NCBI GenBank assembly: GCA_031213475.1
Contig: JARUPZ010000023.1
Coordinates: 9,442,157-9,506,156, forward strand
DNA: 64,000 nt
Direction: 5' to 3'
Source: Nereocystis luetkeana
Taxonomy: Eukaryota; Sar; Phaeophyceae; Laminariales; Laminariaceae
Each line of letters begins with the position of its first letter. The stretch's first letter is position 1. This document shows positions 11,573 to 24,500 of the stretch, piece by piece. Made by a program: the position numbers and the translations under genes. The notes beneath the pieces are model-generated. The model was not told the DNA's origin. It saw only the letters and a program-made list of their open reading frames with translations, and did not search any database.

Positions 11573-14500
11573 TCACATGTTTCCTCGGCCTTGAGGGGGG
11601 AACCTCGCGAACTGCTGCTGCTGCTGCTGCTGCTGCGGCCGGTGACAAATGTTCCCGGTTCGGTTTGCAACGAAAAGCACGACAACCACACACCATCATC
11701 ATCAAACACGGGAGACGAGCACACGTTGAATCGGGCAGGCAGGCAGGCAGGCGGGGCAGAAGTGCGCGGGGGCGGGGGGGGCAAAGACAGCGGAGGGAGA
11801 GGGATAGCAAATTAACGCAAAATAAAAAATAAAATACCTTGTATGTAAACTCTGTATTTAGCTGTTCATTTAATCCATTAATAGTTGTTGATATCATTCT
11901 GTCCACATATTTTTTGGCAAATCGCCTTCATACCCACCAGCTCAACTCGCATGAAAGGATGTTCACGCTCGGCGAACCATCGGCACAGGGGTCTCCCCCC
12001 CTCCCTCCCCGCCCCCTGGTAAATGCCTTCATTTTCCCATTTTTTCGGGTGGTACATGGACTCAATCAGCGTCCCCTCTGCTAAGTCAACTTTCCATCGT
12101 AAGTTGGCCGCACGTGACATATAAACGACGTGGTGTCTGTCACACCTGTACTGTACTGCACCTTATTCGTGAGAGATGAGGGTGGGGGGGGGGAAGGTTG
12201 TATATCGTGTCGGGCAACCCACTGCCGCCGTTCCATGTGCGCCACGCGATAGGGGTGGGGGGGGGGGGGGTGGGGGGGAGTAGGGGTGGGTGGGCGGGGG
12301 GTACTCATGTCATGCTAGGCCGTAGTCGTATGACCATAGACCATCGCATTCCTACAATGGAAGGGTGGGGTGGGGGGTAGTCCGGTGGTTGGGAGGGGGC
12401 ACAGGGGAGATACCTGGTGTTGAGAATGGCCTTGTTGCTGCTGCTGCTGCTGTTGCCACTGGGCACTCATTCCGACAGGCTGTGGCCGCGATGACGAAGA
12501 AGCCGGATAGCGTTGCGCCGCAGCCGCCGCCGGCGAGGTGACGGACGAAAGCGAACCATCATGAGAGTGGGGGAGGGAGGAGGATACGAGTCAGGGCGTG
12601 CAAGTGAAATAGAGTGAGGGTGAGAAACAAACAGACACGGAAGACAGAGACAAGAAAGAGGGAAGGAAAAAGAGAAAGGTGAGGAGTTACGCATGGCCAG
12701 GAAACGCCGAGAAAGAGAGAACAGACAAATGAGAAAGAAGACGGCGAGACGCATCCAACACGCCAGAGGCAGGCAGTGGACACAGGGACGGACAAAAACA
12801 GAACCAAACATCAAGCACGAGCGAAGCGAACGCAGCCGAAAGTGCCACTCGAAAAACGACGCGGAACCAGACCCGCTCCAACACCAACACACACCCTCCC
12901 CCCCGCTCCGTCTCCAAAGGGATGCGTGGTCAACGGACACGATACTACTGTAACGCATGCAACAAATAAACACCCCCCCTCCCCCTCCCCCTCCCCCTCC
13001 CTCTCACCGCCCCTTCTCTTAGTTCAGCTCTCACCGTTGGTCGATGAACGCCCATGGAAGGCGAACCCACCCCAAACCCACCACCAACCCCGGCCCCCCC
13101 TCCACCTCCTCCCCCTCCCGCCCCCATCTGGCCCATCGGGGCGGGATGCATCGGTGGGGACCTTGGCATAGCTCTCGCTGACCCCACCCCTGCTGCTGCG
13201 GGCGACGCCGCTGCGGCCGGTGGTGGAACGCGTGGGGTCGGCGAGCTTTCGAACACTCCCATGCCGAGCAAGTCGTCCGGCTGGAGAGAGATAGATATGC
13301 GGGGGCGGGGGGGGGGTGGGGGGAGGGGATACTCATTTGTTGCTTGCCTGAACCTTTTGTACACTGACCACGCATCCCTTTCGAGACGGAGGCGGCGAAG
13401 GGGGTTTTGGCATTCAAGCAAGGGATGAAACGCATTACGGGTTAAAAGCGCGGAACAAGAATCGAGGCACCGTACGCAACTGGATGAAAGCGTCCTCCAA
13501 GCCAACAACAGGGGGGGGGGGGAGAAACGTATACATATTACAGCGCGCACGCCCCGAGACCGCCAACGGGCGCGGGTCGGGGCAAACAAACAAACAAACA
13601 AACAAGCGAAAGACAGGCACGCCCTCGGGACGTCACGCTAAACAAAACAAGACACCTCCCCGCCACATCACGGGCGTGACTTCCCCCCGCCCCCACCTCC
13701 TCACCCCCCCCCCCTCCCCCCCCCCCCCCCCCCTCTTTCACGTCGTCTGGCTGCCTTCCCGAGCGCACACTACCCAAAAAAATCTCCACGTCGCGTGGGC
13801 ATGCGTGGTCCACCCCCGAGCGGGCAAGGAAAAAAAAGCCTTCCTGCAATGAGGGAAACCTCAGTTGCGGCCAGCACTGACCTGGGAGCTACCTCCCATC
13901 AACCCAGGCCCCGGGATCGATCTGGGGACCGTTCCCGGCGCCGTTGTCGGTGCCGACCCGTGTCCCATGTTGAGGAGGTCGTCGCCACCTGTGTGTGCGC
14001 GCCGGGGCACGGTAACACAGCGCGGCAGAATACGCAGGTCGGGAACAATAATCGGCCCGTGACCCCTCTAGGCAAAAAGGAAGCCAACGATTACTGGAGT
14101 CAAAAGTGATACGGTCCGAACATAAACCGGTTTGACACAGGTAAAAGACGCGTGAAATAAACGTAAATAAAAACGAACGCGATTGAAAAAACGAGAGAGG
14201 CAGGGAGGGGGGGGGGGGGGGGGGGTGTACTCGATAGGAGAGATGCACTCGATCTCATGCATGGCCGTAGTCGTATGACTATAGACCCTCGCGTCCCTAC
14301 AACGCCGGGACGGAGCATGTCGGGTTTTCCCCGACCACCCGACATGCTCTGTCCCGAGGGAGGGGGGGGGAGGAGGGAGAGAGACAGATAGAGAGAAATG
14401 AAGAGAGGCAACAAGAGAGAGAGAGGAAGAGAAAAAAAACGATGTAAACATTGCGCATCCCTTCCACGGTGGCCTCTTGCTCAGAGCTCTAGACTCTAGA

Positions 14501-16186
14501 CGACCTCGCGCGACAGGTTCCCGAGCAGACTTCCCGCCCCCCCAGGACCCTCCAACACGCCCGCCCCTCTACCATGCATGCAACGGCAACGGACACCCCA
14601 ACGCAGCAGGTCCAGCACCCAAAAACGCCTCACACACCCACCTACCCGGTAAAAACTGCACCCTCGGTTTCGGCGACTAAACTACAGCAGTAGCGGTCCC
14701 TCTATAGTGCCTGTGAAATAAGTTGGCACAGATGAGATTGACCAGATTATGGTATTACGGGGGGCCATAGTTAATAGGACCAAATATTGTTAGTAAAAAT
14801 GGTTAAATATATATATTTTTATGTATACCATAGGTCCTATTAACTATGGTCCCCAGTAATAGTGTGCGAGGTAGTGCCGGTTGCCGCTACCGTGCCGGTT
14901 TTTTTTTCCGGCGCATGCTTACCGGCACCACAGAGGGACCACTACTGTACTTGGAATTGGCGTGGCATCATTTTTTCCAGTGGCATAATGGGTTCAAGCA
15001 GACCAACAACGGCGAACAACAACAAAAAACTCCTTTCCCCCCCTCCCCCCTTTCCTTCCTTTCTCCCCACCGCCTTCCACGTCTGGCCTCGCTCATCAAA
15101 ATATATATAACCCCCACGCAGCTCTCACCCATTCCCTCAACGCCACCGCCGCCGCCGCCGCCGCCGCCGGCGTCCCTCTTCACGCCCAACCCCGCTGGTG
15201 GCGCCACTCCGCCGCCCCGACCGGCCTGCTGCCCCCCCCGCCCGTCCGACAATCTTGTTATCTTGGCTGTGAAAACTCCGTCGCAGGCGGGAACCACCGC
15301 CCCCGCGTCCGTCATGTCGACCCACACTGGAGTTGTTCGTTGGTGTTGGTATGGGGTTGTGTGTGTTGGTGTTGGTGGTGGTGTCGGTGTTGGTGTTGGT
15401 GTCGGTGTGGGTGTCGGTGTTGGTGTCGGTGTTGGTGTTGGTATCGGGGTTGGTGTTGGTGTGGTGTGATTGGCCGATGAAGCCGGGACGGAAAGGGAAT
15501 GTGGGCGGTGGACGATCCGTTGGGTTAGCCGGTCCGGTGTGTTTCGGCGCATGAAAGCGTGGTGCTTGATACATGGTGTACAGCGCGCGGCACATGGTAT
15601 ATATATACCAGGTATATATATCATACGGTACCTGGTACCTGGTATATGGTACCGCTCTTGTCTCATAAATAATCGCCGTTTCTACACTAATCGTTGAACA
15701 AAACGGTGCTTATATTTTGAGACAGAGTGGTATGTGATACACGGTACACGGTAAACTGCTGTATAGGGTATGGTAAATATGGTGCAGGTACATAACCTGG
15801 TACCTGGTACAGGTTACATGGTACAAGATGCATGGTTATGTACAATGTACATAGTACCAGGTGCATGTTGCAAGGGAAATGATACAAGGTACAAACAGTA
15901 GATCTTACAAGGGAAAAGTCACGAGGTACCTGTTTACGACAGCGAATTAACGTACAATATAAAAAAAACACTACACACAAGGCGGCAACCAAAGAACAAA
16001 AAACTTCAATTTTACCCACCAAAGGCATCCCTAAACTTCTTCTTGAATCGGAAGTGGTAGCGACCGGGCAGAGGGAAGTACTTCTCCACATCCGCGCAGC
16101 GCACCGAACCGCTACCCACCAGCCCGCTCGGAAGCTGGAACACATTGGGGTGCGCCGGGTCATCCCCATCCGCCGGAATGAAGTAT
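11573..16186 (-). CDS. DIX-like domain protein with DDLL motifs and Gln-rich tail
   Basis: Six exons on the minus strand join in phase: 16186-16020, 15326-15129, 13988-13882, 13280-13035, 12479-12414 and 11632-11573 (TGA). The first coding exon, with the Met, was not found. Exons 1-2 encode about 95 residues resembling a DIX domain, the head-to-tail polymerising module of Dishevelled and Axin. Motifs in order are VFQLP, VRCADVEKYFPLPG, YHFRFKKKF, VWVDMTD and VPACDGVFTAKITRL. They align with Dvl blocks VTLADFKGVL, YKFFFKSMDDDFG and LPCFNGRVVSWLV. The next two exons begin with acidic di-leucine motifs GDDLLNMG and PDDLLGMG, followed by Gly/Pro/Ala-rich linkers. The last two are Gln-rich and end FARFPPQGRGNM. 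DDLL motifs suggest binding to clathrin or adaptor appendages, but that is inference. Introns hold R3/R4 repeats and a GGTGTT repeat. Confidence 0.6.
12900..12976 (+). repeat. R4 repeat in DIX-gene intron
   Basis: CGTCTCCAAAGGGATGCG through GCATGCAACAAATAAACAC, then a CCCCCT-type tract. A minus-strand copy at 13300-13395 lies in the next intron. Confidence 0.65.
14208..14355 (-). repeat. R3 3' end next to poly-G
   Basis: The last 130 bases of R3 on the minus strand, ending in a 23-base C run (G on plus). It lies in an intron of the DIX-like gene. Confidence 0.75.
14753..14862. mobile_element. R1 inverted-repeat element
   Basis: Complete copy with TTACGGGGGGCCATAG and CTATGGTCCCCAGTAA ends and TA flanks, in an intron of the DIX-like gene. 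Confidence 0.85.
15330..15470 (+). repeat. GGTGTTGGTGTC minisatellite
   Basis: Tandem GGTGTT/GGTGTC hexamers starting 4 bases beyond the acceptor of DIX-gene exon 2, so the intron's polypyrimidine and branch region on the minus strand is an AACACC-type array. Confidence 0.85.
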
Positions 16187-16237
16187 CTGCGGAACGAAGC
16201 CGGCGGCGGCGACGGCGGTGGTGATGGCGGTGGCGGC

Positions 16238-16800
16238 AGGGGTGGGGGTGTACTCATGTTATGCATGGCTGTAGTCGTATGACCATAGACCCCCCCTCGC
16301 ATCTCTACAATTGCTGAGACGGAGCACGTCGGGTTTTCACCGACCAGGCGGTCACCGCTCGCACCGAGCGCGAAGCGCCGTGAGTTGTTGGGAGTCACAT
16401 GAAGGGTGGGCTGCATCCTACATGTCAAGAGCCGCCTGCGAGGCGGACTTGCACATGGATGATAGCTTCGAACAAACTGATTTGTCTTCTGGTGTGGCCA
16501 GTTCCAGAGATAGCAATCAGCATACCTCAGCATATACCTGGTACCTGGTGTGTAACTACCTCGTGGGTGCCTTACCATATACCAGGTACCATATACCTGG
16601 TACCTGGTAACAGTACACACTACCTGGTGCGGAGTTAAGCCACTAGTACTGCGCTGCTGTATTTGAATAATATCTGTATCAAATTCCAAGCAATATTCCC
16701 CTAAAAAGGGAGTGAAAAACCCGTATATTATAGCTCACGCTGTGAGGCTTGTTTTACAGCGTCGTCGCCAACTAACGCCATCTCAACATATACACATATA
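16238..16800 (-). repeat. R3 repeat carrying several TACCTGGTA insertions
   Basis: Minus-strand, nearly full-length R3. Between 16520 and 16630 it holds at least five copies of TACCTGGTA/TACCAGGTA absent from other R3 copies. It lies immediately upstream of the first identified exon of the DIX-like gene. Confidence 0.8.
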
Positions 16801-18049
16801 TAAAATACACAGGGGGGGGGGGGTCAGATGGGGAAGGTAAACGCCGTGGGGGTTTCCGCCACCGAAAAAATTGGGGCCCGTCGCATTCAATGGGCTTCCG
16901 TCGGATTATGCGGCGTTTTGCGAAATTATGGCAAGATTTAGGATACCTCTTAATCGGGCTGCGCACTATTTACTGCCAGCTGCCGGTAGCTATCTACTGG
17001 TTGAGCCTGCCAGTATGGCTCGCCAGTAGATTTACTATATCGTACTTCATCGCATGTGTACTCGTACTTCATCGCATGTGTACAAGTCCAATAAACACGC
17101 CATCTAATATGACAACAAACCATCAAAATGTGATATGAGAGGAGAGAGCAGAGAGCAAGCAAAAGGGATAAGAATACCAATCGTCTCATCATCGCCAGGA
17201 GTTCGACGCATTGTATTCTTGTTACGCTCCGCTCCTTTGGGTGTCGATGCCCACAGAGTAGTGAGCCCTGATTGTGATGGAAAACGAAGCGAACACGCCT
17301 ACCTGGTGAGTACTACGAGCTGGGCCAGCCGAGGTGCTGATTTTTTTGTTGATCGGCGATGCCCCGCTCAATATTGCATATTGGGATGTGATTTTTTTAC
17401 ACCGTGTTGATCATGCACCAACCAATAAACGGAAGGCTCGCCTTTTATTCTTCTTCATTTGTTCGAGGGATATTACGACTGATACAACGATCCGAAAAAA
17501 TACCAAAGCGGCCATAACTTATCTGGAAAAAACAAAAACAAAAAAGGCGAGTTCTCCGTTTGTTTGCACATGCGGTTCAAATATGAGGTTTAATTTTTGG
17601 ATCGAAACTCGCAAAATTGAGCGGGGCATCGCAGAAAAACCCACATTTCCCGTAATTACTTGGTTTATGTATGTCTTGATGGGTGGCGAATTGGGCAATG
17701 AAAGTTATATCGATCTTCTCCTAGGGTCTTCAGCTACGCCTCCGCCAATTTTCGCCTTGACCGGGAACGACGAATTAGTTGCGAAATTAGTGTTCAAAAA
17801 TTGGCGTTTTCGAGTTTCCGCCGATAACTCGTCGAGATCGAGTCGGAAAATAAATATGTCGCAATTTTAATAAACTCTTTTTTCTGCGCGGGCAGTGTAG
17901 TGTCAGGGTCAGTGCCTCCAAATTTCAAGTCCAAATTCGCAGTGGTTCACCAGATACGACCTTCGGATGGTTTATCCATTTTTCGGCTGGCCCAGCTCGT
18001 AGGTACCAAGAATTTTGTCTCCACCAGCGGCGCTTCCAGCAACCTCCCC
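16801..18049. other. AT-richer stretch, no recognised gene
   Basis: A short direct repeat, TACTTCATCGCATGTGTAC, is duplicated at 17041-17082. A 178-codon plus-strand frame (17334-17870) matches no family I know and has no strong splice context, so I leave it uncalled. Confidence 0.35.
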
Positions 18050-18190
18050 CCTCTTTTTTTTTTTTTGTTTCTCATCCCATTCATTATCTTCGCACATCTT
18101 CTTCTCTCTCTCCTTCCAACTCGTAACTCAGATCCGGGGTCACATAGCAGGCTCTTCTCCCCCCTTCCCGCTACGGTACGTGCCTTCATT
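18050..18190 (-). repeat. SINE-A, 3' fragment
   Basis: Tail and part of the core of SINE family A in minus orientation. It has an A tail (T run on plus at 18054-18066), then a segment with ATTATCTTCGCACATCTTC and GGTACGTGCCTTCATT. The tRNA head is missing. Confidence 0.8.
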
Positions 18191-18689
18191 TGGGGGTGAT
18201 TGGCCTCGCTACGTACACTCGGCGTGTTTTGTTTCGCTCTCTACCCCACTCATACTGATGGAGTCCAGTATACTGGCCCGGCGCAGTCAGTATAATATCC
18301 ATCGACTGAGGCTGCCAGCTGCCAGTGCGCACGCCTAAAAAGCTACAATCATGAAAATGACACCAAACCGACGTGAGTCGTGTCGTGATCGTGATACAGT
18401 ATTTTCCCGAATGCAGACAGCGATTTAAAACGAAAAACCACGAAACATATCCAAACGCAACCTGGCTGCCCCCTACCGAACTGTTTCTTTTGGAATGGAA
18501 AACCCGTCATTTTTACGTATGATACGTACTAGCACAAGAATCGTCCTCTTTCCGCCGACACGTCGTCGATTCGAGAGGATAAGCGGGCTCTCCGCCCTCT
18601 CTGTATCAGAGAGGCCCGTCGCCCTCGCGCGCGCGGGATGTGCACACCATTCGAGCTCACTCGTGCTCTGATTCATTTCGTGTGGCACA

Positions 18690-18770
18690 ATGGGCGGAAA
18701 TGTAGGGGCCGTTGGGTTATTCATATGAATATCTACTGTAAAGGTCCTTACAATTCCGTCCAGTAAGTTC
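18690..18770. repeat. R5 palindromic element
   Basis: GGGCGGAAATGTAGGGGCC and GGTCCTTACAATTCCGTCC arms around an AT-rich centre. Confidence 0.6.
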
Positions 18771-20572
18771 TCTAGGCCTTTCAAAACCGTTCAAACCTAG
18801 CCCTCGAACCCCCTTTCTGTGACCGTCCTCCCTCCACAAGGAAGCGACTGTGAAACGCAACACCGGCCGCTCCTCCTTCCTCCCCCCGATCTACACGCCT
18901 GCACCCGCCAGAACCCGCCAGAGCCCGCTTCAGTCCCGCGCTTGCTTGTAATCACGACACGAGGCCAGGCTCTCCCACTCGGCTGGACAGGCTTTGCTCC
19001 TCTCGAAAAACGGAAATAGTGACGTACCCGACGTCCCTATACGTCATCGCAACGAAACATGGATGGCGTGTTTGTGCCGGGAGTGTGGAACTTTTCGTAG
19101 ATCTCAAGCTCATAGTCGCCCGCGCGGGCTCTCACGAAGACGACAGCAGCAGGACGGCCGACGCTCCCGGGGGGGCTGAGGTCGGTTAGCACGCCCCCGA
19201 AGAAATCACGACAAAAGATCATTCCTGCGGCGAGGCGTTGCGTCGTAACGCTGAGAAGGCAGCTCAGGCCCGTAGATGGCGGAGATACCCTTGGTAGATC
19301 CCGACGTCGAGGCCTCGCGCGGGCGTGGTCAGCGCCGCGCGAGCGTATCGGCGGCGCCGGCCGCTGGGGCCGAGGCGTGGGCGCCCCCCGACACCGCGCG
19401 AGAAGACCCTCGGGCGACGGAAGACGTCCGCAAATGAAAAAAAGAAGCGCCTCAGGACTGTTATACGTGTTTTTACATACCAGGTATTTACAAGTAGTCA
19501 GCCCTCCATCGTGTGCCTTCATCATTATGCCCTATTGCTGCTGTTAATATTATATAGAGTTGTGCTCCTGCTGCTGATGCTGCACTGCTGCTGTACGAGC
19601 TACAACGGAGGTTCACTCCGAATTCCTTAGGAATGCACCCCCCTAGTAGGGGCAAAACGCTACTGGTACATGCGATAGTACGAGTGAAGAGTCATGCCTC
19701 CAGCCCCAGCTTCTTCGGGAAAACACGCGTGAAGCATCCCACCACTTCTACGCATGGATTGGCTGCATGTCGACCCTTCCTTGAGAAACTTGGAGAGAAG
19801 CCTTCTCAGTTATCAATGGCTATAATACCGATATGCTACAGCACCAGCAGCGGCAGCGGCAGCAGCAGCAATCAGCAGCAAATCAGTAGCATCACAGCAT
19901 CACAGCACACATAGACCCAGGAAAATACAAAAAGCGGACGAATGCATTCTCAAAAATCGAAAAAAGTGGAACGTTCGGAGCGTTTTTGTACGTGTGTTCG
20001 TGTCTCGTGGCGCGCCACTCCGCCGGGGACAGATCCCACCACCTCTACGCTCGGCGCCGTCACTCTTGGGAGGAGGCCACCGTGCTTCGTATTCAGCATG
20101 TGGCCATACCGTGTTTTAGCGAACGCTCATGCTTTCGCTCCTGCTATTACGTAATAGCAGATAGCTGTACAGCTTGTCAGGCGTAAACACCAGAGACACA
20201 GGACGTCAAAGCCGCATCTTGATGCTTGTTCGAATGTTCGAACAGCAACGAAAAACTAAGCGAGGCTGACTTTAATTAAGGGAATCATAACTGCAATACT
20301 GCTGTGGCATAGAAGCGACTAGACACAGAGAGGGGGGGTAGTGCGTGTTTCTCACCTGATCATCGCCTCGAAGCAGGACAAAAACGTTCTACCGTGAGAG
20401 AGAAGAACATACGAGGGGTGGTCACGGTCGTGTCCCCTCCTCACAAAAACTACGTTTGGTTTAATAAACCCTCATCTACGACGAAGTTCAAGTAGTAGAT
20501 CGCATACTCTGTCTGATGTTGTGAGCAGCGACACCACCGAGAGCAGCAACAGCAGCACCATCGATCTGCCGC
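18771..20572. other. No recognised gene upstream of the TatD gene
   Basis: Holds a 162-codon minus-strand frame (19525-19037) with the stretch AAVVFVRARAGDYELEIYEK, which looks protein-like but matches no family I recognise, plus GCAGCA tracts near 19850. I see no conserved domain. Confidence 0.3.
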
Positions 20573-21543
20573 ATGCTAATAGACACGCATTGCCACGTCC
20601 ATGTCGCACACAAGCCGCCCGCTGGAAAATCCGCGGCACGATGCTGCGGTCCCTCCGTGAACGACAGCAGCAGCAGTGTTTCCCGAGCAGAAGCATCAGT
20701 TGCAGTAGCAGCTACAGCAGCAGCCGGGGATGACCGCTTGAGGCAAGACTGCCTGGCCAGTAGCAACGATGAGCGAGCGTCTGGTGGGCAGGAGAGGAGG
20801 ACCAGCTTGCAAGCCGTTAACAGGGTGGTGCATATCACGATGGGGATCTGCGAGGAGGATTGGGCGAGTGCCATCAGCCTCGGCCATATCGACAACTTCT
20901 CTTTCGGAGCGGTGTGCTCGCCGATGCGGACGGCAGAGGTCCCCCCGCATCATGAGCAACTGCCGCTGCTGCGGCCGCCGTCGGCTACACTCGCGGGGGG
21001 AGGGGGCAAGGATGACGGGGCGAGCGGTGGAGCTTCTCATGTCACTGGTGGTGGTGGTGGTGGTGGTGGTGGTGGTGGTGGTGGTGGTGGTGCTGCTGCT
21101 GCTGCTGCTGCGGGTGGTGCTACTGCTGCTTCTCGCGACCCTGCTCCTTTCTTTCAGTTCGGCATAGGGTTGCATCCTTGGTGGGTTGATCGGTGGGTTG
21201 GGTGGGTGGGCGAGTGGGTGGGCGAGTCGGTGGGATGCAATGAGTGGGCCCGCCTTGGGGGGGGGGGTTAACCCTTTTAGAACCGAAGTCCCGCTGTGGG
21301 GACAAACCACTCAAACTGGAAGCACTTTGTCCCCAAAACGGGACTTCAGTCCTATTGGCTGGATGGACTGCACGTTTCCCTCCAGCCCCGCGTCCCTTCT
21401 TAACCGCAGGTGACGGTACGCATTGCCAGCAGTACCAGCAGCAGACTCGTACACTACGTAAGTATTGATATCTGTTGCCTTGGTGCAGTGCTGTACGTAC
21501 GGTTGTATAAACAGGTGTGTCGTAGTCTATAAAGTTTTGCTTG

Positions 21544-21595
<52 letters not shown>

Positions 21596-24500
21596 GCTTG
21601 CAAACGGCACGAGGGGCGGTGAAGGCACACGAGAAACGTGCGCTTCGTTGCCGCGACACCAACGACCTCCGCCAGCCAATCTCGCTGTTGTCGTGATACG
21701 GTAATACAGCAGTACATAGAAGTGTGGAGATCAGACATTCCTTCTGCAGTAGGACGTGACCCCCCCCCCCGGTGCGCTCGCGCGAAACGCCTGGCCATGG
21801 TCAGGAACGCCCACTCGAGATCCGAAGGCTGGCTGCGAGACCTGACGGCGCTGCTCGAAGAAAACCCTCGCGCGCTCGTCGGAGAGATCGGTGAGATGCC
21901 ATATATCGAAAAGCGGAGGGGGGGGTGGTGGGGGTGCACTGCCCTTCAGATATGGGCAGCATGGGCCTATGCCTGGGGCCGGCTACAAGTGCTGCCACTG
22001 CCGCTATGATTCGAGTTGCCTCCTCCTACAGGCGAAGCTTGGATCAAGCAAATCTTGGATCAGTCTCTGCGCGTGTTTGGTGCTGACCCTTTTTAACGCT
22101 GAAGTGTGCAGGCACCTAGTTATGAGCCTAAATACAAGTGGTTTGTCCCCACAACGGGAGTGCGGTCCTAAAGGGAATTTTCTTTCAAGTTGATTGCCCC
22201 ATTTTTACATTACTTTGGGTGTCCTATAAACTAAAAAGGGGGCGAGCGCATGGCGTATACATACCGGTGAACGTCCTTCTCTCGCTGATACCAGGTATGT
22301 CCTAACGCCTCCATGAGGTATATACCATCATCCCCCCACCTTAACCCTTTCAGGACTGCAGTCTCGTTTCGGTGACAATCGGGGACAAATTTCTTGGAAT
22401 TTGACTGGTTTGTCCCCAAAACGAGACTGGAGTTCTACAAGGGTTAACGCCTCCAGGAGGTATAACAAGCCTCCATGAGGCACCATTTAACGCCTCCACA
22501 AAGGTAACACATTGCCCCCATGAGGGGGCCCCGTACATAGCACACTGCAGTCGATGCCGAGGCATTCGTGATCGAGCCTCGTACGGCTCGATCAACAGTT
22601 AGGGATGGGAATGGATTCGTTTTAGAAAAAAAAGTCCACTCTATTCGAGAATATCGAAAGAACAAATCGTGAATAGTCTGCCACCACCTCATTGGTTTTA
22701 GACTACATCCACGTGTAGCAACGAGCACCTGATTTCTCCACACAGAAAACGAGTTGAATGATAGCGTTCGACAGACACCTCCCATCCATGGAGAATGAGC
22801 CGGTGATTTGTAGTGTTTAGATCTGCAGAATTTTTCCCCGTCTAGTTTTGTGGGAATAAGCGGGAAAAATCGATTTTCAAGTTGTGTTCGTATCGTTTTG
22901 TCTAGGCAAGAACTATTTGACAGTACTACAAAATATATACGAATCAGCGCCTCCGCCAGGACTTTGCGTACACAGCAAGGCGACCCGCGATTGAATCCGA
23001 CAAGTAGCCGACAAGAAATTTGGTCCAGGAGTTGGCCCTCTTTTAACCCTTTTAGAACTGCAGACTCATTTTGGGGACAATCCAGTCAAATTTCAAGTAG
23101 TCTGTCCCCAAATCGGGGCTGCGGTTCTAAAAGGGTTAATGGGTCAACTGTTGATGGGAAATTCGACAAAAATATCCCCGAGATAAAAAAAAGGACGCCC
23201 AGTGTTCATTGTATCGGGCAAACGGTGCGAGACAAGAACGCGGCCGCACGCCGAGCGATCGCCATCACACCCGGTGTCATCGCCGCAGCGAAGACCATCT
23301 GTGATCATGCCTTGATGCAGCGAGAAGCGAGTCACCCCTAGCGTTCAGATGCGAACGCATCACTGCTGTCTCACGTGAGAAAACGATCGAGTGAAAATAC
23401 TCCACCGTACTACTCTGTCCGGAAATACAGGAATTGTTTAAGTAAACATATGAAAATACACGGTTCCTTACATTTCCGGACAGAGTGGTAGGTACGTAGG
23501 AGTACATACAGCAGCACCGTGCAGATTTCAGGCGCGTGGTGAATGCAGCCTTGGCCGCAAGGCTTAAGCCTAGCCGCACGCACAGCAACAACTTGTACGT
23601 GAGCTAGAGGTGGGGCGCACTTCCACGGAGGTGCAGGTAGAGCCGTCGAAATCCCGGTGCCGGCGAAGTGCAGTATGGCAACTCGCAACCGATTGTCGAT
23701 GCTGTGTGTAGGTATTCTTCTTGTTGTTTGCACGTGCCTAACAGCAGTAAACCAGGACCACATACTGCGACTTGTTTTGTACAAGATGTGTTTCACAGGG
23801 GCGGCAGCATTCTCGTGCTGCCGGCCGCCAATCTCAAGGGCCCCCCAGGAACGTGCGATTCGTTCACGCTCGCGGGTCCGTGTCTACGCTGCTGCTCTAC
23901 GCTCTGGGTTTGGTTGTGCGCTGTCCTGCGGCACGTTTCGTGCAAAAAACACGGCTGACTTCTATTCAGCGCGTACATATAGTTCAACGCCGCAACGTCG
24001 ATACCGGCACTGCTTTTCATTTTATTTTCGAGAGGCAGCATCATCGAACAGACTTTTTTGTTGTAAAGCTTTTTTCCCCAATCACAAACTGGTTTTTACC
24101 CTCAGGATTGTTTTCCCCAGATGACGACCATGCGACATTCTTTGTTTTTTTACCAATTTTTATTAAAACGAATCCATTCCCACCCCTACCATTACTAGTA
24201 TGTAGGCCGATATCTCGAGAGTCTACAAAATTTGTACCCGTAGTCTATGCGGACCGGTAGAGCTGTGCACTACTATTGACAAGATAGTGTAGCTGTCGCT
24301 AGGAGCTCGCGCAGCAGGGCATTTATAACTGTCGTAAACTTGTGTGCGTTGGGTGGTGTGAAAACGAGAGAAAAAAAGGAAACAAAAATGTAACTAACGT
24401 GGATACAAATAGCAGGAAATTGCAACAGCGACACGAGTACTCAGACGCTGATCACACCCCACCCCGCTGGCCCTCGTTTATCTGCTCGCCACCCTGTCAG

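Larger units (their letters stand above)
22599..24190. mobile_element. 1.6-kb TA-flanked inverted-repeat element in TatD intron 2
   Basis: The left end GGGATGGGAATGGATTCG is mirrored at the right end (24160-24188) with about 25 of 28 matching bases, and both sides abut TA. The interior holds an R2 copy (23042-23138) and an R5 copy (23398-23491). No transposase was recognised; a 155-codon frame at 23657-24124 is unassigned. Probably a non-autonomous DNA transposon. Confidence 0.65.

Noticed and set aside
17334..17870. 178-codon plus-strand frame
   Set aside because: No recognisable domain, and its start is arbitrary. Left as unassigned AT-richer DNA.
21546..21594. Poly-Ala or poly-Ser coding in the CTG run
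   Set aside because: The TatD exons on either side splice over it in phase; it is an intronic microsatellite.
22033..22100. EAWIKQILDQSLRVFGADPF as the exon following GEIG
   Set aside because: Phase fits, but it lacks the LDK motif and runs to a stop. The 56-base exon at 25758 gives GEIGLDK and joins both neighbours.
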